Part shown: piece by piece, positions 13,401-22,994 of the stretch
Layout of the letters: every line of letters starts with the position of its first letter
Numbering within the stretch: the first letter of the stretch is position 1
Source of the DNA: Callipepla californica brunnescens
Lineage: Eukaryota; Chordata; Aves; Galliformes; Odontophoridae
Length of the DNA stretch: 64,000 bases
Direction of reading: 5' to 3'
Assembly: GCA_023055505.1 (NCBI GenBank)
Contig: JALIRH010000018.1
Coordinates: 13,555,646-13,619,645, forward strand
Notes under the pieces: generated by a model
Database searches by the model: none
The model's input: the letters and a program-made list of their open reading frames with translations, nothing else
What the model was told of the DNA's origin: nothing
Translations under genes and position numbers: made by a program

Positions 13401-16400
13401 CGTGTCTGGGAGAAACCTGACAGGGATTTGTAAGTCTTAGCAGAAGCTTTTTATGCATGAAGTTCTGCTGATTTCATCTGTACAGATGTTTAGAGAGATG
13501 AGGTGTTGAACTGCTGAATGTATTTAGAACAAGTTTATTTTCTGTACTGATACAAAGTTTGCCATTATGCCTAAAGAGCTTATATTTTAAAATGCTTATT
13601 CCTACAATGATTTTTTGTTTCAGTTATTCATCAAGTATATGCTGTACTTCAGGCTGTTAGAAGCTGTTTGAGTCAGCACAACACACTCCAAAAGTTGGCA
13701 CTCTTATAACTGTCAGACTTAAATTTGTACCTCTAAGTACTGTGTACTTAACGACTATAAAACTTGTCTAGCACATGTGGTTACCACATCACCTCAGCGT
13801 ATTCTGTTATTTAAGTGCAGCACTTTATACAAAATGAGCCTTAGTTCCTTGAAGACGGTGCCTGTGGCAATGTACTAACACAGCTCTGTGTTCTTTTTTG
13901 TGAAATCACTTTTAAGGTTTGAAAGTGAAATAGCCATTGATTACAAAACAAAAAATTTCCTGCGCTGCGGTGGTGTTAGATGGTTCATGATCATTTTGCT
14001 AGTTACCCTTGTCTGCCTTACAAAGGAGGCGAATACATACTGTACATGAATCTGCTATGCTGAACAGTGGGTGCCTCCAGTCCATGCTACTGGATGTTCC
14101 TAAACAGAATAGACTGCTCTGTTTTAGAAACTGCTCTTATAGCAAGAGGAAAAAATACAGGCTGCATTTTTACCCTCCCAAGTGGCTTGCATCATCCAGA
14201 CCCACAGTTTTGACCAAAGTTGTGAGACTGTGGAGAGAGAAAATTGATCAAAATCATGTATCTGTAGAGAAAGAAGGAATTCAGGAATAGCTGTTCTAAA
14301 AGTATTTAGGTGGAGGTGCCTGTGAGTCCTTAATAAACTAGAGCAAGTCCAGTGGAAGCAACCAGGATGGCCAAGGTGCCACGCTATGCGGCTTGTGACT
14401 TGGATGGAAATGTGCTTCAGACTAGAAGAGATGGTTTTAGGGGAATCTTGCCTTTCACTGCCAAAGAAACAGGTACTAAAAAGACAGAACCAGGCTCTTT
14501 CGTACCGTGCACAGTTGTGGAATGAGGGATAATAGACACAACTGGGAGCCCCTGACTGGATAACAAGTTGGGGAAAAATCATTCATTAAGTACTAGAGCA
14601 GGTTGTCTGGAGAGGTTGTGGGGATCTCTGTCCTTTGAGGTTTTAAGATCTGAGAACAAAGCTCTGAATAAACTGATGTGACTGTAGCACTGCTCCACTT
14701 CAATCAGGAGGGCGGAACAGAGTTTGCCTGTTGTCCATTTCAACCTAAGCTATTCTATATTTGATGTATCCTATTCATCTGATAAATGGTGAACTCATCA
14801 TTTCTCACTGATGTTCAAACATCAGTTTTTCTGGAAAAGGCTGGTATTGTTTCTGAAGGCATAGATTTAATCGTAGAATGGCCTGGGTTGAAAAGGACCT
14901 GAAAGATGTCTAGTTTCAACCTCCCTGCCATGGGCAGAGTCACCAACCACTAGAGCAGGCTGCCCAGAGCCACATCCAGCCTTGCCTTGAATGCCTCCAG
15001 GGATGGGGAATCCACAGCCTTACTGGGTAAATGTACTGATGTTATACTGAAAAGATTTCCTAAGTAATGGGGATAACAGGAGAATTTGGGCCTAAGAATC
15101 AAGACATAAGGAATGCAGGGACAAGTTCTAGAATGCGAATGAACTTCTGCCAGTAAAACTGGTAGGTTTTTTTATTCTCTTTTGGAAGTGAGATTCAGTT
15201 GTGCTTTTTTGAGGATGCTCTCTTATCCACGTTCTATGTTAATGAATAGTTCAGATGAAATCTGATGCACAGGAATCTGGTTTTTGAGGTGGAGAATCAC
15301 AGGGATTAGAAGAATAACAGGTGAATGAGAAGAGATTCAGAATTTGCTCACTGAACAGTGAGGTGAGCAAGAATCCTTGAGGAGGATAAAAGGTGTAAGT
15401 TTGTAGGAAGAAAAGAGACAAAACATGGTTGGTGGTTGTAGTTTAGTCACTGTTATATTCAAATATTGACCATGTTACAGTTATTAACCAGTATTTGTGG
15501 CTGGAAAATGAATGGGACAGAATTGTATCTGAGCCACCCAACAAAATCTTAGGAAAATATACTGAATGGCTGAACCCCATTGTGTGAGTGCTCAGTTAAA
15601 TGTTGAATCTGTCAGCTGACTCCTGGATAGAGGAATTATTCAGTGTGTTTAAAAAATAATTTAAAAAAAAATTGGGGACTGGCAATTCTTCTGCTATCTT
15701 TTGGCTGGAAGTTATGTTCTTACTTAATGATAATAAATGTTAATGATAAATGTGCTTCTTTGTAAAGCAGCTGTTCACCACAGTATCCATGGCTTGAGCC
15801 TACATTTACTGAGGCTAATAATGATACAGCGATGAAGCAGGGTATTTATTAATAAGCTTTCAGAAGGACTTTTATGACACTTGATAGTAACACAGAGGTC
15901 TCAGCTAGCAATATTATCCTCAAGTCTTAATCCTTTCTCTGAGAAGCTGCGGTCTTATAAATCACTGAATACCCTGAGTTGGAAGCCTACAAAGCTCTTT
16001 CAGTCCAACTTTTGGCTCTACACAGGACCACTCAAAATTCAAATCCTGTGTTTAAGAGTGTTGTCCAAACACACCCTGAACTCAGCGCTTGAGGCCTTCC
16101 CCACTGCCCTGGGCAGCCTGTTCCATGCCCATCACCTTCAGATGACAAACCTTTCCCTGCACATCTGCCCCTCCTCAGCTCCATGCCATTCCCTCGGGCC
16201 CTGTCGCTGTCACACAGAGCAGAGCTCAGCGCTGCCCCTCCGCTCCCTGTGAGAGCTGCAGCCGCCATCAGGCCTCCCCTCAGCTCCTCTGCTCTGTGCT
16301 CAGCACACCGAGGGCCCTCAGCCTCCCCTCGCATGCCTTGCCCTCTAGACCCTTCACTATCTTTGTAGCCCTCCTTTGGATGTTCTCTGGATAGTTTTAT

Positions 16401-17173
16401 GTCCTTGTGTCATGATGCCCAAAACTGCATACGCTGAGGTGTGCTTATGTTTAATTTCATTCTTTATTGTTCGCTAAATGCCTGAGATGTACTGGTTGGA
16501 ATGAGAGAGGGGATTGTCTTCAGGGTCAGAATGAAGGTAACAACGTTCTGCAGCACTTACTAGTAAGCTCATTGCTGCCATTGTGATCTGAGTTGGTGGT
16601 CCTTGTCTCTAGTGTACAAAGAGAAGCTACCACCACATAAAATGCCAGTCTCAAAGACAGTAAGTAAAAATGCTTGTTTTGTCAGTAGCCCCCTCACTGT
16701 TGTCTTCCTTCTCACATTTAACGGGTCTGAAGATGGAGGAAGAGGCTGTGTGAGCAAACTATTCAAGTTCTGCCCTCAACCCATGATCTTTCCCACCAGA
16801 AGCACCTCAGTTCCTACCAAAATAATGCAAAAACACTGTCAGCTTTGTGGCTTCTGTAAGGCTTGCCATCCACTGTTTTGTCCCCTTGGCACAATTTAGC
16901 AGAAATGATCTGGTTGATAATGAATTAGTACTGTTGTATGCATTTGTTTTTAAATTAGGCTGTGGGGTTTTGCTGGCTGAAGCGGTATTGGATGATGAGA
17001 AGAAGAAGAGGAGCACAGCTTTGCTTCAGTCTTTGAACATGCTCGTGCAGACAGAGGGAAAGGAAAGAAGTGGTTCTGAATATCAAGGCTTACTGGAACA
17101 ACATGGATTCTCTAACATCAAAATCAAACTCACAGGAAATTTATTAGATGTTGTCCTCTGCATCAAGGTTTAG
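1311..17173 (+). CDS. ASMTL: ASMTL, acetylserotonin O-methyltransferase-like (5' truncated by window edge)
   Basis: Coding exons: 1311-1419, 3080-3506, 6287-6449, 7557-7741, 9167-9296, 10326-10469, 11013-11135, then 16959-17173 (distal last exon) or 12229-12461 (proximal last exon). All junctions are GT-AG and in phase. With the distal exon the window encodes 497 residues; my recollection of the human protein is about 620, so the start and most of the Maf domain lie upstream. Visible domains: the end of the Maf pyrophosphatase domain (SGEPMDKAGGYGIQALGG), a Ser/Glu-rich linker, then an O-methyltransferase domain with the SAM-binding glycine motif DLGGCTGAL and the HDW motif of small-molecule methyltransferases (RVLHDWSDEKIH). 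Family knowledge: the protein joins a Maf-like nucleotide pyrophosphatase to an ASMT-like domain; whether the latter methylates anything is not established. The next gene, SLC25A6, lies on the same strand, as in human PAR1. The oddity is the duplicated last exon. Confidence 0.93.
1420..3079 (+). other. ASMTL: ASMTL intron
   Basis: Intron between the two Maf exons. No repeat or exon recognised. Confidence 0.7.
3080..3506 (+). CDS. ASMTL: ASMTL exon, end of Maf domain and linker
   Basis: Begins with the G that completes the Met codon of SGEPM, continues DKAGGYGIQALGG (Maf motif) and HGDFLNVVGFPLNHFCKK, then a hydrophilic linker rich in Ser, Glu and Lys. Ends at a codon boundary before gtaagg. 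The linker is expected to evolve fast; the Maf part matches the family closely. Confidence 0.93.
3507..6286 (+). other. ASMTL: ASMTL intron
   Basis: The longest early intron (2.8 kb). A+T-rich, with no CR1 fragment or coding sequence that I could support. Confidence 0.65.
6287..6449 (+). CDS. ASMTL: ASMTL exon, start of methyltransferase domain
   Basis: Acceptor tgtag, donor gtaatt, leaves one base (phase 1). Encodes ALFVACKLKIFDHLKKK and ERLLDACAALGLLEKT, the helical dimerisation region at the N-terminus of ASMT-like methyltransferases. Confidence 0.92.
7557..7741 (+). CDS. ASMTL: ASMTL exon, methyltransferase domain
   Basis: Acceptor cttaag, donor gtaacg. Encodes YSNTDSANTYLSSDGEYSL and FTHLESAVKEGSRQNHRAF. 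The acceptor has a weak pyrimidine tract, but phase and family match leave little doubt. A second GT (gtaaac) lies six bases downstream of the donor; using it would put the next exon out of frame. Confidence 0.9.
7742..9166 (+). other. ASMTL: ASMTL intron
   Basis: 1.4 kb intron, no recognised repeat or exon. Confidence 0.65.
9167..9296 (+). CDS. ASMTL: ASMTL exon, start of SAM-binding fold
   Basis: Acceptor ctttttag, donor gtgtgg. Encodes DYYQSQEVKQRFMAAMHS and ACDLGG, the first half of the SAM glycine-rich motif, which is completed by the next exon. Confidence 0.92.
10326..10469 (+). CDS. ASMTL: ASMTL exon, SAM-binding motif
   Basis: Acceptor caacag, donor gtaaat. Encodes GCTGALAHELIQVYPNMKV then TVFDLPEVI, the classic motif I and the acidic strand end that binds the SAM ribose in this methyltransferase class. 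Confidence 0.94.
11013..11135 (+). CDS. ASMTL: ASMTL exon, HDW motif
   Basis: Acceptor ctacag, donor gtaagt, leaves one base. Encodes GDFFKDDLPEADLYILSRV then LHDWSDEKIHILLNKV. The His-Asp pair is the catalytic pair in active small-molecule O-methyltransferases. This exon can splice in frame to either last exon. Confidence 0.94.
11720..11875 (-). repeat. CR1 LINE 3' fragment
   Basis: Reads as the reverse complement of the CR1 3' end: cacagaattg, ggctggaaggagcctctgga, then the ctagtccctctact and cagatgggttttgaac segments and a ctctgggcag end. It lies in the intron before the proximal last exon of ASMTL. Confidence 0.8.
12229..12461 (+). CDS. ASMTL: ASMTL proximal alternative last exon
   Basis: Acceptor atgcag. 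Enters with two bases, like the distal last exon. Encodes GSALLVAETVLDEQK, then LQSLSM directly followed by TEGKQRSGSEY, then ITGNLLDAVLCFKNSQ and a stop at 12459-12461. Compared with the distal copy it lacks the three residues LVQ before TEG and has a longer C-terminus (after the shared Cys, FKNSQSSWHAQN against IKV). It is followed by AATAAA at 12571. It reads as an intact alternative terminal exon, not a decayed one. Confidence 0.82.
12571..12576 (+). promoter_or_regulatory. ASMTL: polyadenylation signal after proximal last exon of ASMTL
   Basis: AATAAA 110 nt after the proximal stop codon, suggesting that transcripts can end here. Confidence 0.6.
14315..14765 (+). repeat. CR1 LINE fragment, diverged
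   Basis: Contains degraded CR1 3' landmarks in sense order: tccagtggaagcaaccagga, a tctgtcctttgaggttttaaga segment, and a tail near ttcaacctaagctattctat. Old and interrupted. Confidence 0.6.
14870..15030 (-). repeat. CR1 LINE 3' fragment
   Basis: Antisense CR1 end: cgtagaatggcctgggttga, aaaggacctgaaagatgtct, then gcaggctgcccagagccaca and cttgaatgcctccagggatg. Confidence 0.85.
15955..16440 (-). repeat. CR1 LINE fragment
   Basis: Antisense CR1 with recognisable blocks ctgggcagcctgttccatgc, a G+C-rich middle, and ctttgtagccctcctttgga near the end. Its base composition differs from the surrounding intron, and it generates spurious open frames on both strands. Confidence 0.8.
16959..17173 (+). 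CDS. ASMTL: ASMTL distal (canonical) last exon
   Basis: Acceptor taaattag, stop TAG at 17171-17173. Encodes GCGVLLAEAVLDDEKKK, LLQSLNMLVQTEGKERSG and LTGNLLDVVLCIKV. The NMLVQTEGKER segment matches my memory of the family consensus without gaps, so I take this copy as ancestral. A run of ATAA repeats follows with AATAAA at 17186. Confidence 0.93.
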
Positions 17174-17185
17174 AAAAGTAATAAT

Positions 17186-17278
17186 AATAAAAGACTTAGT
17201 AGTAGTAAAATCTGGATTATATTTGATGATTTGTAACTACACAAATATATTCTGTTTCCCATTAATGTAAACAATAAA
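17186..17278 (+). promoter_or_regulatory. ASMTL: polyadenylation signals after distal last exon of ASMTL
   Basis: AATAAA at 17186-17191, within an ATAA run 13 nt after the stop, and again at 17273-17278. The second is better placed for a normal 3' UTR. Confidence 0.6.
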
Positions 17279-17279
17279 T

Positions 17280-18640
17280 GGTTTGTTAGTTTTTTGAATT
17301 TACATTTAAAAAGGGGAAGCAATTGATTGCATTTATTTTGAACGTGAGAAGCTTTCAAAGTTCAAAATAATGATTCTTCTGGCATCCTTTGATGGCACTG
17401 ATAACATAATTGCACAATACAAGTATCACCTCTCTTCCCATTCCTAAACTTGCCCATTTTGGGACAGCCTTCTGCCTTTGAGAGCAAATCATAAGGCTTG
17501 CCATTAGCAGAAGATTAAGGAGAGCGACTTTCTGATTAAAAATGTTTTCAAAGTCAGTTAGATTATTTAAAAGACGATTCCAAATCCTGAGTGAAAAAAA
17601 TAACAGTAAACCTCTGCAAGAATGCATCATATCTAATTGTGCTGAGTATTCAGAACAGCTACAAGAGAACTGCACCAAAGCAGAAACCAATTATTGTGCC
17701 TTCCTCTGTTTTCACTTGCTTTGGTATCTGTGGAAGACTACAAGAAGTCCTCTTGCTTTCAGTGACTTCCCTTGGCTTTTTGCTTCTGGGGACCAGGGAT
17801 TGTGTACAGATAATTATTAGGTGTAATTAGCAAAGATATTTGGAGTTCTCCCAAAACATTTGTGCTAGGAGATAGGATTTTGCTCTAGTCCTTTCAGTTG
17901 CTATGTAACCAGTCTATTACTGGGGGGGAATGGGGTTCATGTCATTGGAGGCAAGGCTATGGGGGTTATTTGTTCAGTTTAAGAACATCCTTCTTCATTT
18001 TAGCCCTACTTAATTTGAACTCTAAAAAATGTAGATGGAAATCAAGAGACACATAGGAACAAAAGATAAAAAACAGAAAACGACAAAGCAGTGCAGGGGC
18101 AGGGAGAAATGAATGGTGCTAGGGAGAAAACGAGACCTGCCCCAGTCAGAGGCATCTAAGGTCCCAAGGTGAAAAGGACAGCACAGGACAACTATTGACT
18201 GAATGGTTTCATATCAAATGCATTTTACTTTCATTTTGCACACCAGCACCACCCAAAGCACAAAGTTCTTTTTTAATCTATAGAAAGCTTCTCAGGGAAG
18301 AAAGTCCCAGCCTAGAGAATCACACACATTCTATGAGAGAATTAACAGAAACTTATGAGGGTTTGTTGTTTTGTTTTGTTTTCTCCCTCGAAGAAAAATA
18401 GCCATGTGTCTCTGGGAACGTGCACCATGGCCTTTGTTTACGTCTATCCAAACTATGTCCCTGTCACACAGCATGTGTGTGACCTTCTGTTGGTCACCAT
18501 GGGGGTCACTTCACTATCTCCCCGTCCTGGATCAGAATATAAAACAGCACAGAGTTACTCCGTATCTCCCAACGTGCAATAGAAGGTGCAGTGACATGTG
18601 ACACAGGCTGTGGAGTGGAAGCACGCCAGGTACGTCCTGT
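17280..18640. other. intergenic, ASMTL to SLC25A6
   Basis: About 1.4 kb between the distal ASMTL poly(A) signal and the SLC25A6 CpG island. No gene or clear repeat recognised; several short open frames have no codon or family support. Confidence 0.6.
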
Positions 18641-19560
18641 TCTCACAGCACCCGGCCTGAGTGGCTCCTTCTGACCTCACGCCCTGCAGCTAGCACCATT
18701 TCAGACGCAAGCCTGCCTACGAGATGCACAATTTCACCCTCAGCACGCGGAAGTGCCGCGGGACGGCGTGCCCGTGGGGCCGCGCTGACAGCTGTCAGCC
18801 CCGATGCGGAGCCAGGCGCGGGCTGTCGCCCTTCCGGCTGAGGCCGCCGCTGCGACGCGGCGCTGCAGCACTGGCGGCGGAGGGGCACGGCCGCGGGCGC
18901 CGCCCCATGGCGAGCAGGCCCCGCCCACCCGGCGGCGCGGCCAATGAGGAGCCGGGGGGCGGGGCCGGCGGGGCCCGGCATTTAGCTGTTGCGCGGCGGC
19001 GCGCCCGCCCTTTCTGCCCGAGCAGTGGCGGTGTTTCTTCCCCGGCGGCTGCGTCGTGAACATGGCGGACCAGGCCATCTCCTTCCTCAAGGACTTCTTG
19101 GCGGGCGGCGTCGCCGCCGCCATCAGCAAGACGGCGGTAGCGCCCATCGAGCGGGTCAAGCTCCTGCTGCAGGTGAGCGGCGCGGCGGGGCGCGGCGGGA
19201 GCGAGGGCGGCCGTGACCTTCCGCGGAGTCGCCCGCCCTGAAGGCCTGAGGAGACGCGGCGGGTTACGAGGAGGGGGACGGCGGGCAGCGGCTCTCGCGG
19301 AACAAAGGCCGCGCGCGCGAGGGGGCGGTTGGTGAGGTCACGTGGGCGGGGGGCGCGCGGCGCTGCGGGGAAGCCGGTTCCGCTATGCGGGGCGCGGCGG
19401 GAGGCGGCGCCTCGTGTCACTTCCTCGCGCGGGGCGGGAGCGCGCACGCGCGCCGCCATCTTGGTGACCTTCACGTGGGACCGGTAGCTGGGCGGCTCCT
19501 GCCGGAGCGGCCCGGGCTGACCCCGCGCCCCAAGGTGACCTTCGCTGCGACGGGATTTAG
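18640..19560 (+). promoter_or_regulatory. SLC25A6: CpG island promoter of SLC25A6
   Basis: Abrupt change to very high G+C with abundant CpG, spanning the start codon at 19062. Upstream elements on the coding strand: a CCAAT box at 18941-18945 and GC-box runs at about 18955-18966, with the transcription start expected between about 18980 and 19030. There is no convincing TATA box (catttagc at 18979 is weak). This fits a housekeeping promoter. Confidence 0.85.
19062..19172 (+). CDS. SLC25A6: SLC25A6 exon 1
   Basis: 37 codons from ATG to LLLQ, ending at a codon boundary before gtgagc. Contains the first carrier signature, PIERVK, and lies inside the CpG island. Confidence 0.96.
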
Positions 19561-22518
19561 GGCCTGTCTCTGGTTCTTGGGGTTGCGCGGTTATCCCTTT
19601 AGCTGTAGGCTTTGGGTGCGTCTCCGGTTATGGCTGTGTGTAAGCGAGGGTTTGAGCTTTTGGGTTGTTTCAGCGCTTTGCCTTCGCCGAACTGTTGGCA
19701 AGCAATCCTTAGCCTTAAGGCCCAGGCTGACCCAGAATATTCATAGCATCACTCAGGTTGGAAAACCCCTCAAAAATCACCGAGTCTAGCCATGACCTAA
19801 GCATGATACCCTAACTCTTAACAACTCCCTGCTAAATCATGTCGCTGAGCACCATATCCAGATGGGTTTTAAACACATTTAGGGATGGTAACTCAGCCAC
19901 CCCTCTATAGCCTGTTCCAGTGCCTAGCAAACCTTTCTGTAAAGAAGTCTTTCCTGACATCCAGCCTTAACTTACCTTGGCACAACTTAAGGCCATTTCC
20001 CCTCATCTTGTCACTAGTGAAAAGAAACCAACCCCTCTCTCACTGTAAGCACCTTTGAGATATTGGAAGAGAGCAATAAAGTCTCCCCTCAGTCTCCTTT
20101 TTGCCAGACTAAACAGCCCCAGTTCCTTCAGTCACTCCTCATAGGGCATATTCTCCAAGCCCTTCACCTCCCTTGTTGCCCTTTGGGTCTGCTCCAGCAC
20201 CTCAGTGTCCTTTCTGTATTGATATGCCCAAAACTGAGCACAGTACTCGAGGTGGGGCCTCACTAGTACTGACTACAGGGGCAGGATTCCTCTAGTCCTG
20301 CTCACCACACCATTCCTGATACAAGGCAGGATGCCATTGGACTTCTTCCTGATGGCAACTGCCATCAAGCCTTCAGATTTTGCATTATGATGTGAGCAGA
20401 CTCAGGCCCAGCTGCAGTGCATCCAGCTAAGCCATAGAGCTGAAAACAGATTGGAGAGCAATGCCGCCCTTTGCTGAGGGGTTGGAACCAGAAGATCTTT
20501 AAGATCATTGCCAAGCCATTCTGTGATTCTATGAGATGCGTGTTTTTATTTGCAGGTGCAACATGCCAGTAAGCAAATCGCTGCTGATAAGCAGTACAAG
20601 GGTATCATCGATTGCGTAGTGCGTATCCCAAAGGAGCAAGGAGTGCTGTCCTTCTGGCGAGGAAATTTGGCGAATGTCATCAGATACTTCCCAACTCAAG
20701 CTCTCAACTTTGCCTTCAAGGATAAGTATAAGCAGGTGTTCCTGGGAGGAGTAGACAAGCACACTCAGTTCTGGAGGTATTTTGCTGGCAACCTGGCCTC
20801 TGGTGGTGCAGCTGGAGCCACTTCCCTCTGCTTCGTCTACCCCTTGGATTTTGCAAGAACCCGTTTGGCAGCTGATGTCGGCAAAGCTGGTGCAGACAGA
20901 GAATTCTCTGGTCTCGGGGACTGTCTAGTCAAAATTACCAAGTCTGATGGTCTGCGTGGCTTGTATCAAGGGTTCAATGTCTCTGTCCAGGGCATCATCA
21001 TCTATAGAGCTGCCTACTTTGGAATCTATGATACAGCAAAAGGTAAAGTTTCAGAAGAGTATTGGTAAACCTGTCTGCAGAATTGTATTGCCTGCTTCTG
21101 CCTGTTCTTCTGTGTTGTTTTCTGTTGTCACTCGTATAGCTTATGTAAGTGTGGCAGAAGAGGGGTGTCTGTGCCAACATTAGTGGCACTGCACTGAGAA
21201 TAACACTGTTTGAAGGCAGAGCTTCAGCATGCATTGATGGTACAGGCTGCTTTAGAATTTTCCCCTTAACACTTGCCTTTAGAAGGCAGTATTTTTTCCT
21301 AATGGAAGTAGTGTGTTTTGGTAACTATGTACAAATACTCACAGATTTTTTTCTGAGTATCTGTAGTTATGGTAGAACAATTCAAATGTAATTAGCAGAT
21401 TTTGAGCAGTACTTCTATCAAGTAGTTGTTAAGCTTGAATTCAGGATGTAAAGGTGATTGGTCTGCATAGCTTAATAAAATTTATAGGGACTAATTTTTT
21501 TTAGTGGTATTCATTTCTATAAACATGGAGGGAATAATTACATCAGTAATTTAAATCACTTTCCATGCTCGTCTGAAAGGATCTTGGAACCTAAATGTTA
21601 CTCGATTACTGACAAGGAAACAGTGTATGTTTCCTTATTTATTTCTCTGTTGCTTCAGTATGCTTAATGTGTTTCAAGTGTCTCGTTGCAGCTTAAAGGA
21701 GTGCTTCACAGTATTTTTTTGTAGTAAAGGAGCTATTGTGCTGTGAACTAGAGGAGGATTTGCAAGCCAGAAAGCTAATTAGCTTCTTCTTTGCAGGCAT
21801 GCTGCCAGATCCCAGAAATACTCACATTGTTATCAGCTGGATGATTGCACAGACAGTGACTGCTGTGGCTGGTGTGGTTTCCTATCCCTTCGATACAGTG
21901 CGACGTAGGATGATGATGCAGTCAGGACGCAAAGGAGGTAGGCTGTCGTGTGTCATCCTTTAAGCGGTGCTAACGGTGATCCTGCGGTGCTTACGATTTC
22001 TTGTTGTGCAAATCTGATTCAGCTGATCTTATGCCCAAGTAGTATGAGGCAGTTCAGTAAGGCTTCTGACTTGTGGTGTGTGTGAGGAGTTATGGTGAGA
22101 TCTTTTCTTTATAGGTTGGGTAAGTGGACTGGTTTGTGGTGACAAACTAAGTGAAAGCAAGTAGGTGATAGCCTAATTGTTGTAAGAGCAATTAACACTC
22201 ATTTTGTGACATAACTTTTAATAGTTAGGCAAGCAGGCAGGAAGATTTTCTGTTGCTTGAACTCGTAGTGTGTTAAAGTGAGATCTGGGGCATGAAGTAT
22301 CTCGAAGAATAAAACAGCTGTTTTTAGATTTAAAAATCCTTCTTTGCTCTTTCTCTGCAGCTGACATCATGTACTCTGGAACGATTGACTGCTGGCGGAA
22401 GATTGCAAGGGATGAGGGAGGAAAGGCGTTCTTCAAGGGTGCATGGTCTAATGTTCTCAGAGGCATGGGGGGTGCTTTCGTGCTCGTGCTGTACGATGAA
22501 TTCAAGAAAGTCATTTAA
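19062..22518 (+). CDS. SLC25A6: SLC25A6, ADP/ATP carrier (adenine nucleotide translocase)
   Basis: Four exons, 19062-19172, 20556-21042, 21797-21937 and 22361-22518, giving exactly 298 codons plus stop, the standard ADP/ATP carrier length. The protein exchanges cytosolic ADP for matrix ATP across the inner mitochondrial membrane. All three mitochondrial-carrier repeats are visible: PIERVK near residue 29, PLDFAR near 133 and PFDTVR near 230. The carrier-defining hexapeptide RRRMMM is at residues 235-240. The start [19 protein letters not shown] and the end YDEFKKVI favour SLC25A6 over SLC25A4/A5, as does position beside ASMTL. The ATG was chosen from family length; an in-frame GTG six bases upstream is in the 5' UTR. 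No defects seen. Confidence 0.97.
19735..20390 (-). repeat. CR1 LINE fragment in SLC25A6 intron 1
   Basis: Antisense CR1 with successive family blocks: ttcatagcatcactcaggtt, tccagatgggttttaaacac, aagtctttcctgacatccag, cctcatagggcatattctcc, and actgagcacagtactcgagg. About 650 bp, 5' truncated. Confidence 0.9.
20480..20536 (+). repeat. short CR1 3' tail
   Basis: Sense-oriented CR1 terminus (ggttggaaccagaagatctt ... ccattctgtgattctatgag) only 20 nt upstream of SLC25A6 exon 2, opposite in direction to the preceding CR1. Confidence 0.65.
20556..21042 (+). CDS. SLC25A6: SLC25A6 exon 2
   Basis: 487 nt, acceptor atttgcag, donor gtaaag. Starts [17 protein letters not shown], contains [19 protein letters not shown] and [16 protein letters not shown]. 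Phase 1 exit. Confidence 0.97.
21043..21796 (+). other. SLC25A6: SLC25A6 intron 2
   Basis: Intron between exons 2 and 3; no repeat or further coding sequence recognised. Confidence 0.75.
21797..21937 (+). CDS. SLC25A6: SLC25A6 exon 3
   Basis: 141 nt, acceptor tttgcag, donor gtaggc. Encodes [10 protein letters not shown] and [18 protein letters not shown], including the nucleotide-carrier hexapeptide. Confidence 0.97.
22361..22518 (+). CDS. SLC25A6: SLC25A6 exon 4
   Basis: 158 nt, acceptor tctctgcag. Encodes [20 protein letters not shown], then the last transmembrane helix and a KKVI end with stop TAA. Confidence 0.97.
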
Positions 22519-22993
22519 ACAGCCTAACTAAAATTGGAAATCAAGTTGAGCAGATCATGTAGAGTAACTACCATTATGGACCATTGACCTTCAAGAAATT
22601 CCTGTGAGTTTTATTTATCGGAGCCAGCTGATACGTGTAGATGGGGCTGGAAACTGACATAGGGGACTGATCCATTTCATGATAACCTGCATGAAGACAC
22701 TGAATCTGGCAGTTCAGTGTAATGATTTTTTCAGTGATGAAAAATCAGTCACAGTGGTTCTGGGTCCAAAGTGACTGGGTCCAATTTAGGCAGAAAAAAA
22801 AAAAAAGTATGCCCATGGATCAGTCCTCAGTTTCAAGTCCTATCTTTTAGGACCATAAAATTGTATTTGAAAATACTTGCTAACAAATCATGTTCTTTTC
22901 CACTTGTACTGAAGCACTATGTATCATTTTGCACAGCTGAACATCTAGCAATTTCGTTCTTAAATTGGGGCATTCTGCTGTAAAAACAATAAA
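22519..22993 (+). promoter_or_regulatory. SLC25A6: SLC25A6 3' UTR with poly(A) signal
   Basis: AATAAA at 22988-22993 ends a 3' UTR of about 0.5 kb. Inside are a 12-bp perfect inverted repeat (22664-22675 with 22815-22826) and an 8-bp hairpin stem with a 9-nt loop (22723-22747). Confidence 0.8.
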
Positions 22994-22994
22994 C

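Larger units (their letters stand above)
12580..16958 (+). other. ASMTL: interval between the two ASMTL last exons
   Basis: 4.4 kb separating the duplicated last exons; intron when the distal exon is used. Contains several CR1 fragments (14.3-16.4 kb). No further methyltransferase exon copy was found in it. Confidence 0.65.

Noticed and set aside
14124..14582. 152-residue minus-strand open frame between the two ASMTL last exons
   Set aside because: Partly covered by a diverged CR1 fragment; no motif, no splice context.
16032..16368. Overlapping open frames on both strands near 16.2 kb
   Set aside because: Fully inside an antisense CR1 fragment with high G+C.
18740..19474. 244-residue minus-strand open frame across the SLC25A6 promoter
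   Set aside because: Arises from the G+C-rich CpG island (few stop codons); composition is Arg/Ala/Pro-rich and no domain or splice signals are seen. It overlaps the SLC25A6 first exon in antisense.
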